Below, one piece after another: positions 23,426 to 31,711 of a stretch of 43,945 bases of DNA. The DNA lies in NCBI GenBank assembly GCA_021199235.1, contig JAJQIL010000104.1, positions 1 to 43,945 on the forward strand, in the 5' to 3' direction. Under the pieces are notes generated by a model. It saw only the letters and a program-made list of their open reading frames with translations, ran no database searches and was not told the origin of the DNA. How positions within the stretch are numbered: the first letter of the stretch is position 1; the number at the start of each line of letters is the position of its first letter. Source of the stretch: Lachnospiraceae bacterium (GTDB taxonomy: Bacteria > Bacillota > Clostridia > Lachnospirales > Lachnospiraceae). The position numbers and the translations under genes are program-made.

Positions 23426-24199
23426 TTAGAAAGAACTTGACTTATCCAGAATCTCCTTGATCGCGCGAATCTCGTTCACTGCAGTCTTACTGTAATCGTA
23501 AGGCGAAGAACCGTTCCGGTCCGCGTCGATAACTTCGGTATTGTAATGGATCACACCGAGCAGATCCTCAGCCGGGATTTTCGCGCGGATAAATTCCTCA
23601 TCCTTATCATCCCGCACCTTGTTGGCTACCACATAAACCTGCTTCACGCCAAGATCATCGGCAAGGCGTTTTACATTACGATAAGTCTGCACGCTTCTCG
23701 CACCCGGTTCGATCACAACGATAAATGCGTCCATCCCGCTCGTCGTCCCGCGCCCGAGGTGCTCAAGGCCGGCCTCCATGTCAAGGATGACCACATCATC
23801 TGAGCGGAGCATCAGGTGATTAATGATCCGTTTCAGCATCACATGCTCCGGGCAGACACATCCGCTCCCGCCGGTCTCCACTGTTCCAAGGACGAGAAGC
23901 TTCACGCCATTGCATTTCTTCGCGTATTTATCCGGGATATCATCTACCTTCGGATTCAGCTTGAAAATCTTGTTGAATTCATCCGCGCCGGTGCGTTCCT
24001 GCACCAGCTTCCGCATCTTGGTGATCGGCACGATCGCATCCAGATCTTCTTCGTCAAAACCGAGCGCCAGGCCAAGGTTCGCATCCGGATCAGCGTCCGC
24101 AGCCAGCACGGAGCGGCCCTCGTCCGCATAAAGCCGTGCCAGCGTCGCCGCAAATGTCGTCTTACCTACCCCGCCCTTTCCGGTAATTGCAATCTTCAT
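23426..24199 (-). CDS. cooC: CODH nickel-insertion ATPase CooC
   Basis: A 257-residue SIMIBI-class ATPase. The deviant Walker A GKGGVGKTT is at 7-15, and AADADPDANLGLALG follows as switch I. The CooC metal motif Cys114-x-Cys116 (SGCVCPEH), at the dimer interface, binds Ni or Zn. It is taken to drive nickel insertion into the CODH C-cluster, and perhaps the acetyl-CoA synthase A-cluster, upon ATP hydrolysis. It sits directly after acsA with a repeat element between. Two CooC-type genes flank acsA; they differ enough to suggest different targets. This one has VLDMEAGLEHLGRGT and ends with a short Ser-rich tail. Confidence 0.92.
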   Translation of the reverse strand: MKIAITGKGGVGKTTFAATLARLYADEGRSVLAADADPDANLGLALGFDEEDLDAIVPITKMRKLVQERTGADEFNKIFKLNPKVDDIPDKYAKKCNGVKLLVLGTVETGGSGCVCPEHVMLKRIINHLMLRSDDVVILDMEAGLEHLGRGTTSGMDAFIVVIEPGARSVQTYRNVKRLADDLGVKQVYVVANKVRDDKDEEFIRAKIPAEDLLGVIHYNTEVIDADRNGSSPYDYSKTAVNEIRAIKEILDKSSSF

Positions 24200-24227
24200 G
24201 AATTCCGCCTCATAATCCTTATTTTTT

Positions 24228-24403
24228 GTAACAGTTCAGAACAGCATCGAAATGAAAAGACAGACTGTGCAGGTTCACCTGCTAAAGGCTGTATTTTCAT
24301 TTCGGGATGGGCGGGACGCCCATCAAGCCTCAGACATATAACGCGTAAGCGGCATATAGCCTTCGAAGAAGGCGGTCTGTGGCCTGCTGTTCTGAATAGT
24401 TAC
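24228..24403 (+). repeat. Intergenic repeat element, full-length copy A with terminal inverted repeats
   Basis: 176 bp bounded by imperfect terminal inverted repeats GTAACAGTTCAGAACAGCA and TGCTGTTCTGAATAGTTAC (2 mismatches in 19). The interior has AAATGAAAA paired to TTTTCATTT and GGGCGGGACGCCC. Without a transposase gene and with such ends it resembles a miniature inverted-repeat element. It lies between acsA and cooC1. Related pieces occur at 8943, 14289, 23251, 39327 and 40004. Confidence 0.75.
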
Positions 24404-24464
24404 ATTTTAGGGTCAGGAACCGGAATGCAGGCATTCCGGTCCTGACTTTTTGTCCCTTGTATTA

Positions 24465-26357
24465 TCAGATACCTAAAGCAGTTCTCTTTTCTTCGATCCG
24501 CTCGATCATCTTGTCAACGAGCTTGTCAATATCCGTCTCTACCGTGTAGGCAGCCTCTACCCAGTCGCGGATGCCGTTCTGCAGCAGATCTTCTACCTCA
24601 GAAGAGCCTGCAGCGTACGGATCTACGCCAAGGAAGGTATCAAGACCGGTCGCTACTACATAGTTACCGATGGATACAGCCTTCTCGGACATCCACTCCG
24701 GTGCGCAGCCGACTACCGGAAGCTGGGAAATGTTCCAGCCGGAGTCCTTCGCCAGGTCCGCAACCAGAACCATCATACGGCTGATATCTACACAGGAGCC
24801 CATGTGAAGTACCGGCGGAATGTCAGCCAGCTCACAGACTCTCTTCAGTCCCGCGCCGCAGAGATCTTTTGCTCTCTTATCCATCAGACCAGCTCTTGCC
24901 GCTGCCTGTGCGGAGCAGCCGGAAGCTACGATCACAATATCATTCTCGATCAGCTTCTTCATCAGAGCGATGTGTGCGGTATCCGGACGAACCTTCGGGT
25001 TGTTGCAGCCTACCATCGCGACAGCGCCGCGGATAACACCGGAATTGATACACTCAACCAGCGGCTTCAGTGTGCCGGTCTCATCAACCTGAGAGTTGGT
25101 AACGGTATCCAGGGTCTTCTTAATCGCTTCTACAGAATAACCAACGGTTGCTTTCTGCTTCAGCTGCGGGATATGTACAAGCTCCGGCTTGCGGTTCTTA
25201 AAGTTCTCGATCGCCATCTTTACGATCGCTTTTGCGTTCTCACCAGCGTTCTCCGGTGAGAAACGGATATAATCGCTCTCCGGCATCTGCGCGATCGGAG
25301 AAGTCGTGATGAACTTGGTATGGAAGCATTTTGCCAGCGGTCCGATTGCCGGGAAAATACACTGTACATCCACTACAATCGCCTCACAGGCACCGGTCAG
25401 GATGACATTCTCCTGCTGAAGGAAGTTACCCGCCATCGGGATACCGCGGCGCATCGCTACCTCATTCGATGTACAGCAGACACCGGATACCGTAATGCCC
25501 TTTGCGCCCATCTCTTTCGCATATGCGATCATTTCCGGATCATCCGCATACTCGCAGATCATCTCAGAAAGCGACGGATCATGGCCGTGTACAACAATAT
25601 TTACATTTTCCTCAACCATAACGCCAAGGTTGGCTTCGGTGTCGATCGGCTTCGGTGTGCCAAACAGGACGTCGGAGAACTCGGTACCTGCCATGGAACC
25701 GCCCCAGCCATCAGCAAGACCTGCTCTGAGGGACTGACGGATCAGCGCTTCCGGCTTGGAAGAACATCCCATATGGGTCATATGCATCGCGCAGGAAACC
25801 TCGCGGTCAATCGCACGCGGCTGAATCTCTGCCTTCTCCCACAGCTCCTGTGTGTGCTGCGGTGCACGCTTCAGGAAATTCTGGAAGCCAAATACCTTAC
25901 CATACTCGCCAAGAGCAAGGACTGCCATCTCATGAGCCAGATCATAGATGTCCTTGCCTTCTGTCTCCACGCCCCACTCATGAGCGATGCGGATCAGCTT
26001 TTCCGGATCCTTTACTTTATAGTTGCCGTCCGGGGATGCACAATACAGTGTGTGGCAGATCTCACGGCCGTGGTCCGAGTGTGTCGCGGCTCCGCCGGCA
26101 GTAAATCTCAGGAAATTACGTCCAACGATACCATGTGCATCGCAGCCGCAGATTCCACGCGGTGCCTTCGGCGTAATGCGGCACGGTCCCATCGAACAGA
26201 TACGGCAGCAGACACCCTGCTCACCAAATTTGCAGTGCGGTGTCTGGTTCTTCACGCGGAACTGATATGCGTCCGCTCCTACCTTTGCACCTGTCTCGAG
26301 GAGCCGGTTCGTAGCTGCCTCAAACTCCTCAATTGTTGTCAGCTTAAAGTCTCCCAT
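24465..26357 (-). CDS. acsA: Carbon monoxide dehydrogenase catalytic subunit
   Basis: A 630-residue Ni-containing CODH that reduces CO2 to CO for acetyl-CoA synthase. D/B-cluster cysteines lie at C42, C50, C51, C54, C59 and C70 (CKFGEQGVCCRICSMGPC, GICGCDAHG). C-cluster ligands are His259 (HGHDPSLSE), Cys294/295 (SGVCCTSNE), Cys333 (DVQCIFPA), Cys451 (VGCNNPKV), Cys481 (SGCSAQAA) and Cys522 (MGSCVDISR). All are present, so it should be active. The ATG at 26357 is chosen for GGAGG 5 bases upstream; the longer frame upstream has no ribosome-binding site. It is flanked by cooC2 and cooC1, which fits co-production with its maturation factors. Confidence 0.97.
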   Translation of the reverse strand: MGDFKLTTIEEFEAATNRLLETGAKVGADAYQFRVKNQTPHCKFGEQGVCCRICSMGPCRITPKAPRGICGCDAHGIVGRNFLRFTAGGAATHSDHGREICHTLYCASPDGNYKVKDPEKLIRIAHEWGVETEGKDIYDLAHEMAVLALGEYGKVFGFQNFLKRAPQHTQELWEKAEIQPRAIDREVSCAMHMTHMGCSSKPEALIRQSLRAGLADGWGGSMAGTEFSDVLFGTPKPIDTEANLGVMVEENVNIVVHGHDPSLSEMICEYADDPEMIAYAKEMGAKGITVSGVCCTSNEVAMRRGIPMAGNFLQQENVILTGACEAIVVDVQCIFPAIGPLAKCFHTKFITTSPIAQMPESDYIRFSPENAGENAKAIVKMAIENFKNRKPELVHIPQLKQKATVGYSVEAIKKTLDTVTNSQVDETGTLKPLVECINSGVIRGAVAMVGCNNPKVRPDTAHIALMKKLIENDIVIVASGCSAQAAARAGLMDKRAKDLCGAGLKRVCELADIPPVLHMGSCVDISRMMVLVADLAKDSGWNISQLPVVGCAPEWMSEKAVSIGNYVVATGLDTFLGVDPYAAGSSEVEDLLQNGIRDWVEAAYTVETDIDKLVDKMIERIEEKRTALGI

Positions 26358-26486
26358 AGTAACCTCCATGTTATATATTATAGTAAACGACGTATAAGTC
26401 GTTTCAGAGGAAATGACATCTGTCATTTCCCTTTGCACCCGCCGCAAGACTGTGAAGCAGCCATTCCATATGCGGTGATGTGCATT

Positions 26487-27257
26487 TTATAAACCAATTT
26501 TACTCATGATCTCCTCCAGTGCTTTGCGCACGGGAGAATCCTCCGGCAAAGAGGATGTAGGTCTGCCTTCGCAGTCGTACTCATAAACCTGTTCATCCTG
26601 CGGTACGATTCCAAGGAGCTTTAATCCGCTTTTCTCAATCTCCTCTTTGGTACCAGCATTCAGCACGCCGCCGGGTGCCCGGTTCACGATCAGGCCCATT
26701 GTCTTCGGATTCAGATGGCATTCTTCAACCAGTTCCGCGATCCGCTCTGTCGCCTGAACGCCTCGTCTGGAACAGTCGCTTACCAGGATCATCGTATCAA
26801 CCTTCGGCAGAATGCCGCGGCTGATATGTTCCATACCCGCTTCATTATCCACAACCACATACTTGTAGTTCGGAATCAGCTTCGCCAGCTGCGCCTGCAA
26901 AAGTCCATTCACATAGCAGTAACATCCCTGTCCCTGCGAACGCCCCATCACCAGAAGGTCAAAATCATCATCTTCTGCCAGACATCGCTGCAGCATCATT
27001 TCGGTGTAATCCGCTTTCGTCATACCGGACGGAATGTTCTGGTTCAGCCTGTCCGCATCGTGCAGAACCGTCTCACGAACATCTCCGAGCGTCATCTCCA
27101 CATCTACACCGAGCACTTCATTCAGATTGGAATTCGCGTCGGCGTCGACAGCGAGGATCGGGCGCTCCCCCTTCCGGCACATCGTCTGGATCAGTAGACC
27201 GCCTAACGTGGTCTTGCCCACACCGCCTTTACCTGCAATCGCAATTACATGTGCCAT
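26487..27257 (-). CDS. CooC/AcsF-type ATPase for CODH or ACS maturation
   Basis: A 256-residue P-loop ATPase with Walker A GKGGVGKTT (9-17), VDADANSNLNEVLG (switch I) and the Cys112-x-Cys114 motif (GQGCYCYVN) of the CooC family. It differs from the CooC encoded on the other side of acsA: MGRSQGQGCYCYVNGLL and VVVDNEAGMEHISRG place it nearer the second CooC/AcsF branch found in acetogen clusters. The role is inferred as ATP-driven nickel delivery to CODH or acetyl-CoA synthase. Upstream are cooT and a His-rich gene, recalling the cooCTJ operon of Rhodospirillum rubrum in content. Confidence 0.88.
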   Translation of the reverse strand: MAHVIAIAGKGGVGKTTLGGLLIQTMCRKGERPILAVDADANSNLNEVLGVDVEMTLGDVRETVLHDADRLNQNIPSGMTKADYTEMMLQRCLAEDDDFDLLVMGRSQGQGCYCYVNGLLQAQLAKLIPNYKYVVVDNEAGMEHISRGILPKVDTMILVSDCSRRGVQATERIAELVEECHLNPKTMGLIVNRAPGGVLNAGTKEEIEKSGLKLLGIVPQDEQVYEYDCEGRPTSSLPEDSPVRKALEEIMSKIGL

Positions 27258-27444
27258 ACATCATCTGCCTCCTTACCCGTAGTACACTGCAGGCCGATCC
27301 GTTCGGCACGCAGGGGAACAACAGGCCCCTCCCTGTTATTCGGCGATCGTTTATCGCCTGAATGATTGTCTTGCATAGCCGCATACCTCCATGTATAAAA
27401 CTGATATTATGAAAAAACAATTGAAACTTATAAAATCGAAACAC

Positions 27445-27639
27445 TCAGGCAACATCCTCGCAGTTGATCTCGACCTTTCCGCCTGTCAGATCCGCCATCG
27501 CGATCGTGCCTTCCACAACCTTCGTATCGCCCATCACATCTGTAAGTGTAATGAGTCTGCCGTCCACTTCTATTTTGCTGACATATTCCAAAATAATACT
27601 GTCCGGTTCATTTTTTGTATATACTGTCGCAAGACACAT
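27445..27639 (-). CDS. cooT: CooT-family nickel-binding protein
   Basis: A 64-residue protein matching the CooT family in length and pattern. The N-terminus is MCLATVY with the conserved Cys2 that binds nickel in the CooT dimer. IILEYVSKIEVDGRLITLTDVMGD follows, and the end is GGKVEINCEDV. CooT in R. rubrum takes part in nickel delivery to CODH, and orphan homologues exist in anaerobes. GAGGTG precedes the ATG. It lies between the His-rich gene and cooC2, which supports a CODH-nickel role. Confidence 0.88.
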   Translation of the reverse strand: MCLATVYTKNEPDSIILEYVSKIEVDGRLITLTDVMGDTKVVEGTIAMADLTGGKVEINCEDVA

Positions 27640-27739
27640 CTAAAGTCACCTCTTTTCCAATGTTTTATCTGTAACTGTTCCTTTTCCTCTCAGCTGCCAT
27701 TATCCAAACGGCAGACAAATCCCGCCCTGCTGTCTGTAA

Positions 27740-28177
27740 CTACGCCTGACTGTCGGAACTGTCAGAGACCATGGAAAGCGCCAGTCGCAGGTAAAGATTG
27801 CCCTTTTGAAACTCATCAACCGCTTTCCTGATCTGATCGGCAGCATCCGCTTTACCGCCTGCACGAAACTGTTCCGCTACCTGATCAAGCTCCGCCGCGT
27901 GGTGCTCGTTGTGTTTGAGCATATAGTCAAGCAGCGCTGTCATCTTATCTCCCGACGGCACCTCGTGCGCATGGGCCTCGCAGGAACCGCAGTGTGTATG
28001 ATCTCCGTCCGCTCCATGGCAATGTGCCTCACCATGCTCATGAGTGTGGTTGTGATCGTCCTCCTGACCATGCACATGAGTATGCGGATGAGAATGCTCA
28101 TACGTGTGGGTATGGGTGTGCTCATGTTCATGCCCGTGCTGGATCAAATTTCCATTTTCATCCTGAATCAGATGCAT
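27740..28177 (-). CDS. Histidine-rich metal-binding protein, CooJ-like in role
   Basis: A 145-residue protein in two parts. Residues 1-72 hold 22 histidines, mostly in His-x-His alternation (HEHEHTHTHTYEHSHPHTH) with three Cys (C53, C63, C66). Residues about 75-145 form a charged helical domain (TALLDYMLKHNEHHAAELDQVAEQF). The composition implies strong Ni or Zn binding or storage. As the first gene before cooT, cooC2 and acsA it takes the place CooJ has in R. rubrum, although CooJ carries its His-rich region at the C-terminus, so homology is not claimed. The ATG at 28177 follows AAAGGGG. A promoter lies about 190 bases upstream. Confidence 0.82.
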   Translation of the reverse strand: MHLIQDENGNLIQHGHEHEHTHTHTYEHSHPHTHVHGQEDDHNHTHEHGEAHCHGADGDHTHCGSCEAHAHEVPSGDKMTALLDYMLKHNEHHAAELDQVAEQFRAGGKADAADQIRKAVDEFQKGNLYLRLALSMVSDSSDSQA

Positions 28178-28374
28178 AACTGATCCCCTTTCTTTTAATT
28201 GTACATGACTGTTAAATTGATTCTCACAGTAATGGCAATGCTTTCTTTCGAAGGGTATCACAAGCGGCATCAGACAATGCAGAATACCGCATTTGAACGG
28301 CTATAAATGCTATGATTGTTAAATTTTTCACGTTCAAGCACACAAATATAGCATCCCCCCGGTAAGGATATCTC

Positions 28375-28420
28375 ATCCTAACATAAATGTCCGGAAAATA
28401 CAACGATTCCCCGGACATTT
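28375..28420 (-). promoter_or_regulatory. Promoter of the main Wood-Ljungdahl operon with an overlapping inverted repeat
   Basis: Minus strand: -35 TTGTAT (28398-28403), 17-base spacer, -10 TAGGAT (28375-28380). A perfect 10-bp inverted repeat, AAATGTCCGG (28385-28394) and CCGGACATTT (28411-28420), brackets the -35. It could be an operator or, less likely, the gpsA terminator, since no U-run follows on the minus strand. The leader to the His-rich gene is about 190 nt and has no recognised riboswitch. The rest of the 340-base gap is AT-rich without features I can name. Confidence 0.65.
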
Positions 28421-28517
28421 TCTTTAAAAGTATTAAAAAAAATACAATGATTTCTTACATCATCTATATGCTTATCTGACAAAAAATTACCGGCTAACCA
28501 GGCAAAACATTCTGTCT

Positions 28518-29528
28518 TCAATTCCATGGAACCAGTGAATTCTCTACACCCATATCGCGAAGCATCAGCGCGGACACCGCCTCCTTCGGATCTTTTCCCT
28601 CAAACAGAACCTTGTTCACCTGCTCAATGATCGGCAGCTCCACACCGTATTTTCTTGCAAGCGCGACCGCGGATTTCGTAGAATACACGCCCTCCACAAC
28701 CATGTTGACCTCTTTCATGGCCTCTTCCATGGTATAGCCCTGTCCAAGCAGGATACCGGCACGCCGGTTGCGGCTGTGCATACTCGCGCAGGTCACGATC
28801 AGGTCTCCGATACCGGTCAGTCCGCAGAAGGTCTCAAAATGACCGCCCATCTTCATGCCCAGTCTTGAGATTTCCACAATTCCTCGTGTGATCAGGGCCG
28901 CTTTCGCGTTGTCACCGTATCCCATACCGTCGGCAATGCCGGCCGCCAGCGCGATGACATTTTTCAGGGAGCCGCCCAGTTCAATGCCAATCATGTCTGA
29001 GCTGATATAAACACGGAATACCGGACTCATGAACAGCTTCTGCAGCATCCGTGCCGTCGCTTCATCCTTTGCGCCGATGACAATGGTGGTCGGCATGGAG
29101 CGGGCCACTTCCTCCGCATGGCTCGGACCGGAAATCACTGCCGCATTCGCCTGCGGAATCTCTTCTACGATGATATCTGTCATCGTCATAAGGGAGCCTT
29201 CCTCAATGCCCTTTGCCGCATTTACGATAACCATTCCCCCGGACACAAACGGCCGCATTTTTTTCGCCGTCTCGCGGACAACTGCGGACGGACTGACCAT
29301 CACCAGCACATCCTGCCCCGGCACCGCCTCAGCCAGATCAGAGGTTACCCGTATCTGCTCCGGCAGCTTTACACCGGGCAGTTTCGATGAAAGTTCGTGG
29401 GTCGTGCGGATCAGTTCCGCGTCCGACTCCAGGAAAGACCAGAGTGTCACATCATTTCCATTCTCAACCAACAGCTTTGAGAGGGCGAGGCCCCAGCTCC
29501 CCGCGCCGATCACACCGATTTTCGCCAT
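28518..29528 (-). CDS. gpsA: NAD(P)-dependent glycerol-3-phosphate dehydrogenase
   Basis: A 336-residue enzyme making sn-glycerol-3-phosphate from dihydroxyacetone phosphate for phospholipids. The N-terminal Rossmann motif is GVIGAGSWGLALSKLL. GIEEGSLMTM, SGPSHAEEVARSMPT (active site), GSLKNVIALAAGIADGMGYGDNAKAAL and GLTGIGDLIVTCAS follow. TGGAGG supports the ATG at 29528 rather than the longer frame. It follows plsY and der, a common Firmicutes order (der-plsY-gpsA). Confidence 0.96.
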   Translation of the reverse strand: MAKIGVIGAGSWGLALSKLLVENGNDVTLWSFLESDAELIRTTHELSSKLPGVKLPEQIRVTSDLAEAVPGQDVLVMVSPSAVVRETAKKMRPFVSGGMVIVNAAKGIEEGSLMTMTDIIVEEIPQANAAVISGPSHAEEVARSMPTTIVIGAKDEATARMLQKLFMSPVFRVYISSDMIGIELGGSLKNVIALAAGIADGMGYGDNAKAALITRGIVEISRLGMKMGGHFETFCGLTGIGDLIVTCASMHSRNRRAGILLGQGYTMEEAMKEVNMVVEGVYSTKSAVALARKYGVELPIIEQVNKVLFEGKDPKEAVSALMLRDMGVENSLVPWN

Positions 29529-29642
29529 GTAATATGCCTCCATTTTCTTCATGCAGCTGTCCGGTATCCGCACAGCGTCCAGATGATGATCGCGTAACGT
29601 ATCTGAAAAACAGTTCTTCATCCGTATACACGAGTACAACTG

Positions 29643-30293
29643 TTACTCATGTCCTGATTTATTCATAAAACCCGATCTTCTCTCTTCTCCTTTTCGCAGC
29701 CGTTCAATATTTCCGCGGTGCCTGTAAAAATCCAGCGCTGCAATCACGGCCACGACAATATAAAGTTCAGACAGATATCTCTGCGTCATTCCCAGAAGCC
29801 CGAGCTGGCCAAAGATGATCGATTCGACAAAAAAGCCGCCCGCCACGATCAGAGAACCCACGGACACATAGCCGGTCGAAAAGAAACCGGCGCAAAAGCC
29901 GATGATGGCCAGCAGGCAGAGCGCAGGATGTAAAGCCAGCGTCGTCCCGCCGGTCGTCGCGATTCCCTTACCGCCGCGAAACCCCAGATAAAACGGATAG
30001 CTGTGTCCAAGCACCGCGCCCAGTCCGGTATACACACAGAGCAGAGACCAGATGTCCGCGTATGTTTTACCGAAGATCAGCCAGGAAACCAGTACCGCAA
30101 AGACAGGCTTCAGGCCGTCGCCGAGAAACGTGACCACACCCCAGCCCTTTCCGAGTGTTCGCATCATATTCGTCGTACCGGCGTTTCCGCTGCCGTAATC
30201 CCGAATGTCAATCCCGTGCAGCCGTCCGATAATATAGCTTGTCTGAAAAAGCCCGAATATATAACCGATTACAAGACATGCCAGACGTTCCAT
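29643..30293 (-). CDS. plsY: Glycerol-3-phosphate acyltransferase PlsY
   Basis: A 216-residue polytopic membrane protein with about five hydrophobic segments. It transfers acyl groups from acyl-phosphate to glycerol-3-phosphate. Conserved PlsY motifs are visible: DIRDYGSGNAGTTNMMRTLG, HSYPFYLGFRGGKGIATTGG and the Gly-rich segment before FFVESIIF. The ATG overlaps the der stop codon by one base (TGATG), so translation is probably coupled. Product and substrate pair with gpsA immediately downstream. Confidence 0.95.
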   Translation of the reverse strand: MERLACLVIGYIFGLFQTSYIIGRLHGIDIRDYGSGNAGTTNMMRTLGKGWGVVTFLGDGLKPVFAVLVSWLIFGKTYADIWSLLCVYTGLGAVLGHSYPFYLGFRGGKGIATTGGTTLALHPALCLLAIIGFCAGFFSTGYVSVGSLIVAGGFFVESIIFGQLGLLGMTQRYLSELYIVVAVIAALDFYRHRGNIERLRKGEERRSGFMNKSGHE

Positions 30294-31621
30294 CAGTTTT
30301 CTTTATCCTTTCGTTCCCGAATAATAAATTTCAGCGGAGTGCCCCGGAAGCCAAAGGCATCCCGGATGCGGTTCTCCAGATATCTTGTGTAGGAAAAATG
30401 CATCAGATCCTTATCGTTGACAAATACCACAAAGGTCGGCGGCTTCACACGCGCCTGTGTGATATAGTACAGCTTCAGACGTTTCCCCTTATCGGACGGC
30501 GGCTGTTTCAGTGCAACCGCTTCCGCCATGATCTCATTCAGCACACCGGTCTTGACGCGCATCGAGTGATTCTGGATCACCATGTCAATCGTCTCAAAAA
30601 GCTTCGGTAGGCGCTGTCCGGTCTGTGCCGATATGAAAATAATCTCTGCATACGGCATATAGGAAAGCACCTGACGGATTTTCTCCGTATGACGGTAAAT
30701 GGTTTTATCATCCTTTTCGATCGCATCCCATTTGTTGACCGCAATCACGATTCCCTTGCCGCGCTCGTGCGCAATCCCGGCAATATGGGCATCCTGTTCA
30801 GTCACTCCCTCAGTCGCGTCAATCATGATCACGACCACGTCGGCACGCTCCACCGCGGTAACCGTGCGGATGATGCTGTAGCGCTCAATTTCTTCCTTAA
30901 TCCTGCTCTTTCTGCGCAGTCCGGCCGTGTCAATAAAGACATATTCCCGACCCTGCCACTTTACCGCCGCATCAACCGCATCCCGTGTCGTGCCGGCGAT
31001 ATCGGTAACAATCAGACGGTCCTCTCCCAGCAGCTTATTGATCAGAGAGGATTTGCCCACATTCGGCTTGCCGACGATTGCAATCCGAGGTCTGTCATCC
31101 TCTTCTGTATAGACCTTTTCCGGATTAAAGTATGAAGTCACGGTATCCAGCATATCGCCAAGACCCTGACGGTTCGCGGCGGAAATAGGCACAGGATCGC
31201 CGATACCGAGATTGTAAAACTCGTACACATCCGACTGGTATTTCTTAAAGCTGTCCACCTTATTCACCACAAGCACGACCGGCTTATGGGATCGGCGCAG
31301 CATATCCGCCACCTTCGCGTCGGAATCGACCAGCCCCTGCTGGCAGTCCACCAGAAAAATAATAACATCCGCCGTATCAATCGCAATCTGCGCCTGCTCG
31401 CGCATACGGGAAAGCATAATATCTTTACTCTCCGGCTCAATACCGCCGGTATCGATCAGAGTAAAATTCAGATTCAGCCACTCGACATCCGTATAAATCC
31501 TGTCTCTTGTGACACCCGGCGTGTCTTTCACAATCGCTATGTTGGATCCGGCAAGCGCGTTAAACAGAGTGGATTTGCCCACATTCGGCCTGCCGACGAT
31601 CGCAACGATTGGTTTACTCAT
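30293..31621 (-). CDS. der: Ribosome-assembly GTPase Der
   Basis: A 442-residue double GTPase. The first G domain has [22 protein letters not shown] and NKVD. The second has [31 protein letters not shown] and NKWD. A C-terminal KH-like domain ends [12 protein letters not shown]. It acts in 50S subunit maturation. Length is normal for the family. Its Shine-Dalgarno, GCGAGGAT, lies inside the 3' arm of a perfect 12-bp hairpin (31627-31654), which may limit translation initiation. Confidence 0.96.
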   Translation of the reverse strand: MSKPIVAIVGRPNVGKSTLFNALAGSNIAIVKDTPGVTRDRIYTDVEWLNLNFTLIDTGGIEPESKDIMLSRMREQAQIAIDTADVIIFLVDCQQGLVDSDAKVADMLRRSHKPVVLVVNKVDSFKKYQSDVYEFYNLGIGDPVPISAANRQGLGDMLDTVTSYFNPEKVYTEEDDRPRIAIVGKPNVGKSSLINKLLGEDRLIVTDIAGTTRDAVDAAVKWQGREYVFIDTAGLRRKSRIKEEIERYSIIRTVTAVERADVVVIMIDATEGVTEQDAHIAGIAHERGKGIVIAVNKWDAIEKDDKTIYRHTEKIRQVLSYMPYAEIIFISAQTGQRLPKLFETIDMVIQNHSMRVKTGVLNEIMAEAVALKQPPSDKGKRLKLYYITQARVKPPTFVVFVNDKDLMHFSYTRYLENRIRDAFGFRGTPLKFIIRERKDKEN

Positions 31622-31626
31622 AATAT

Positions 31627-31654
31627 ATCCTCGCTCTCTCCAGAGAGCGAGGAT
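31627..31654 (-). promoter_or_regulatory. Hairpin covering the der ribosome-binding site
   Basis: Minus strand: ATCCTCGCTCTC, a 4-nt loop and GAGAGCGAGGAT pair perfectly over 12 bp. The GAGGAT of the 3' arm is the only Shine-Dalgarno-like sequence for der and ends 5 bases before its ATG. A closely similar unit (TATATCCTCACTCTCCAG) recurs about 75 bases upstream near the DUF512 gene end. Confidence 0.6.
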
Positions 31655-31711
31655 GCAGGCTGCGCTATCGGCTTCGCCGATTCAATATGCGCGGCTCTCT
31701 TCTTTATATCC

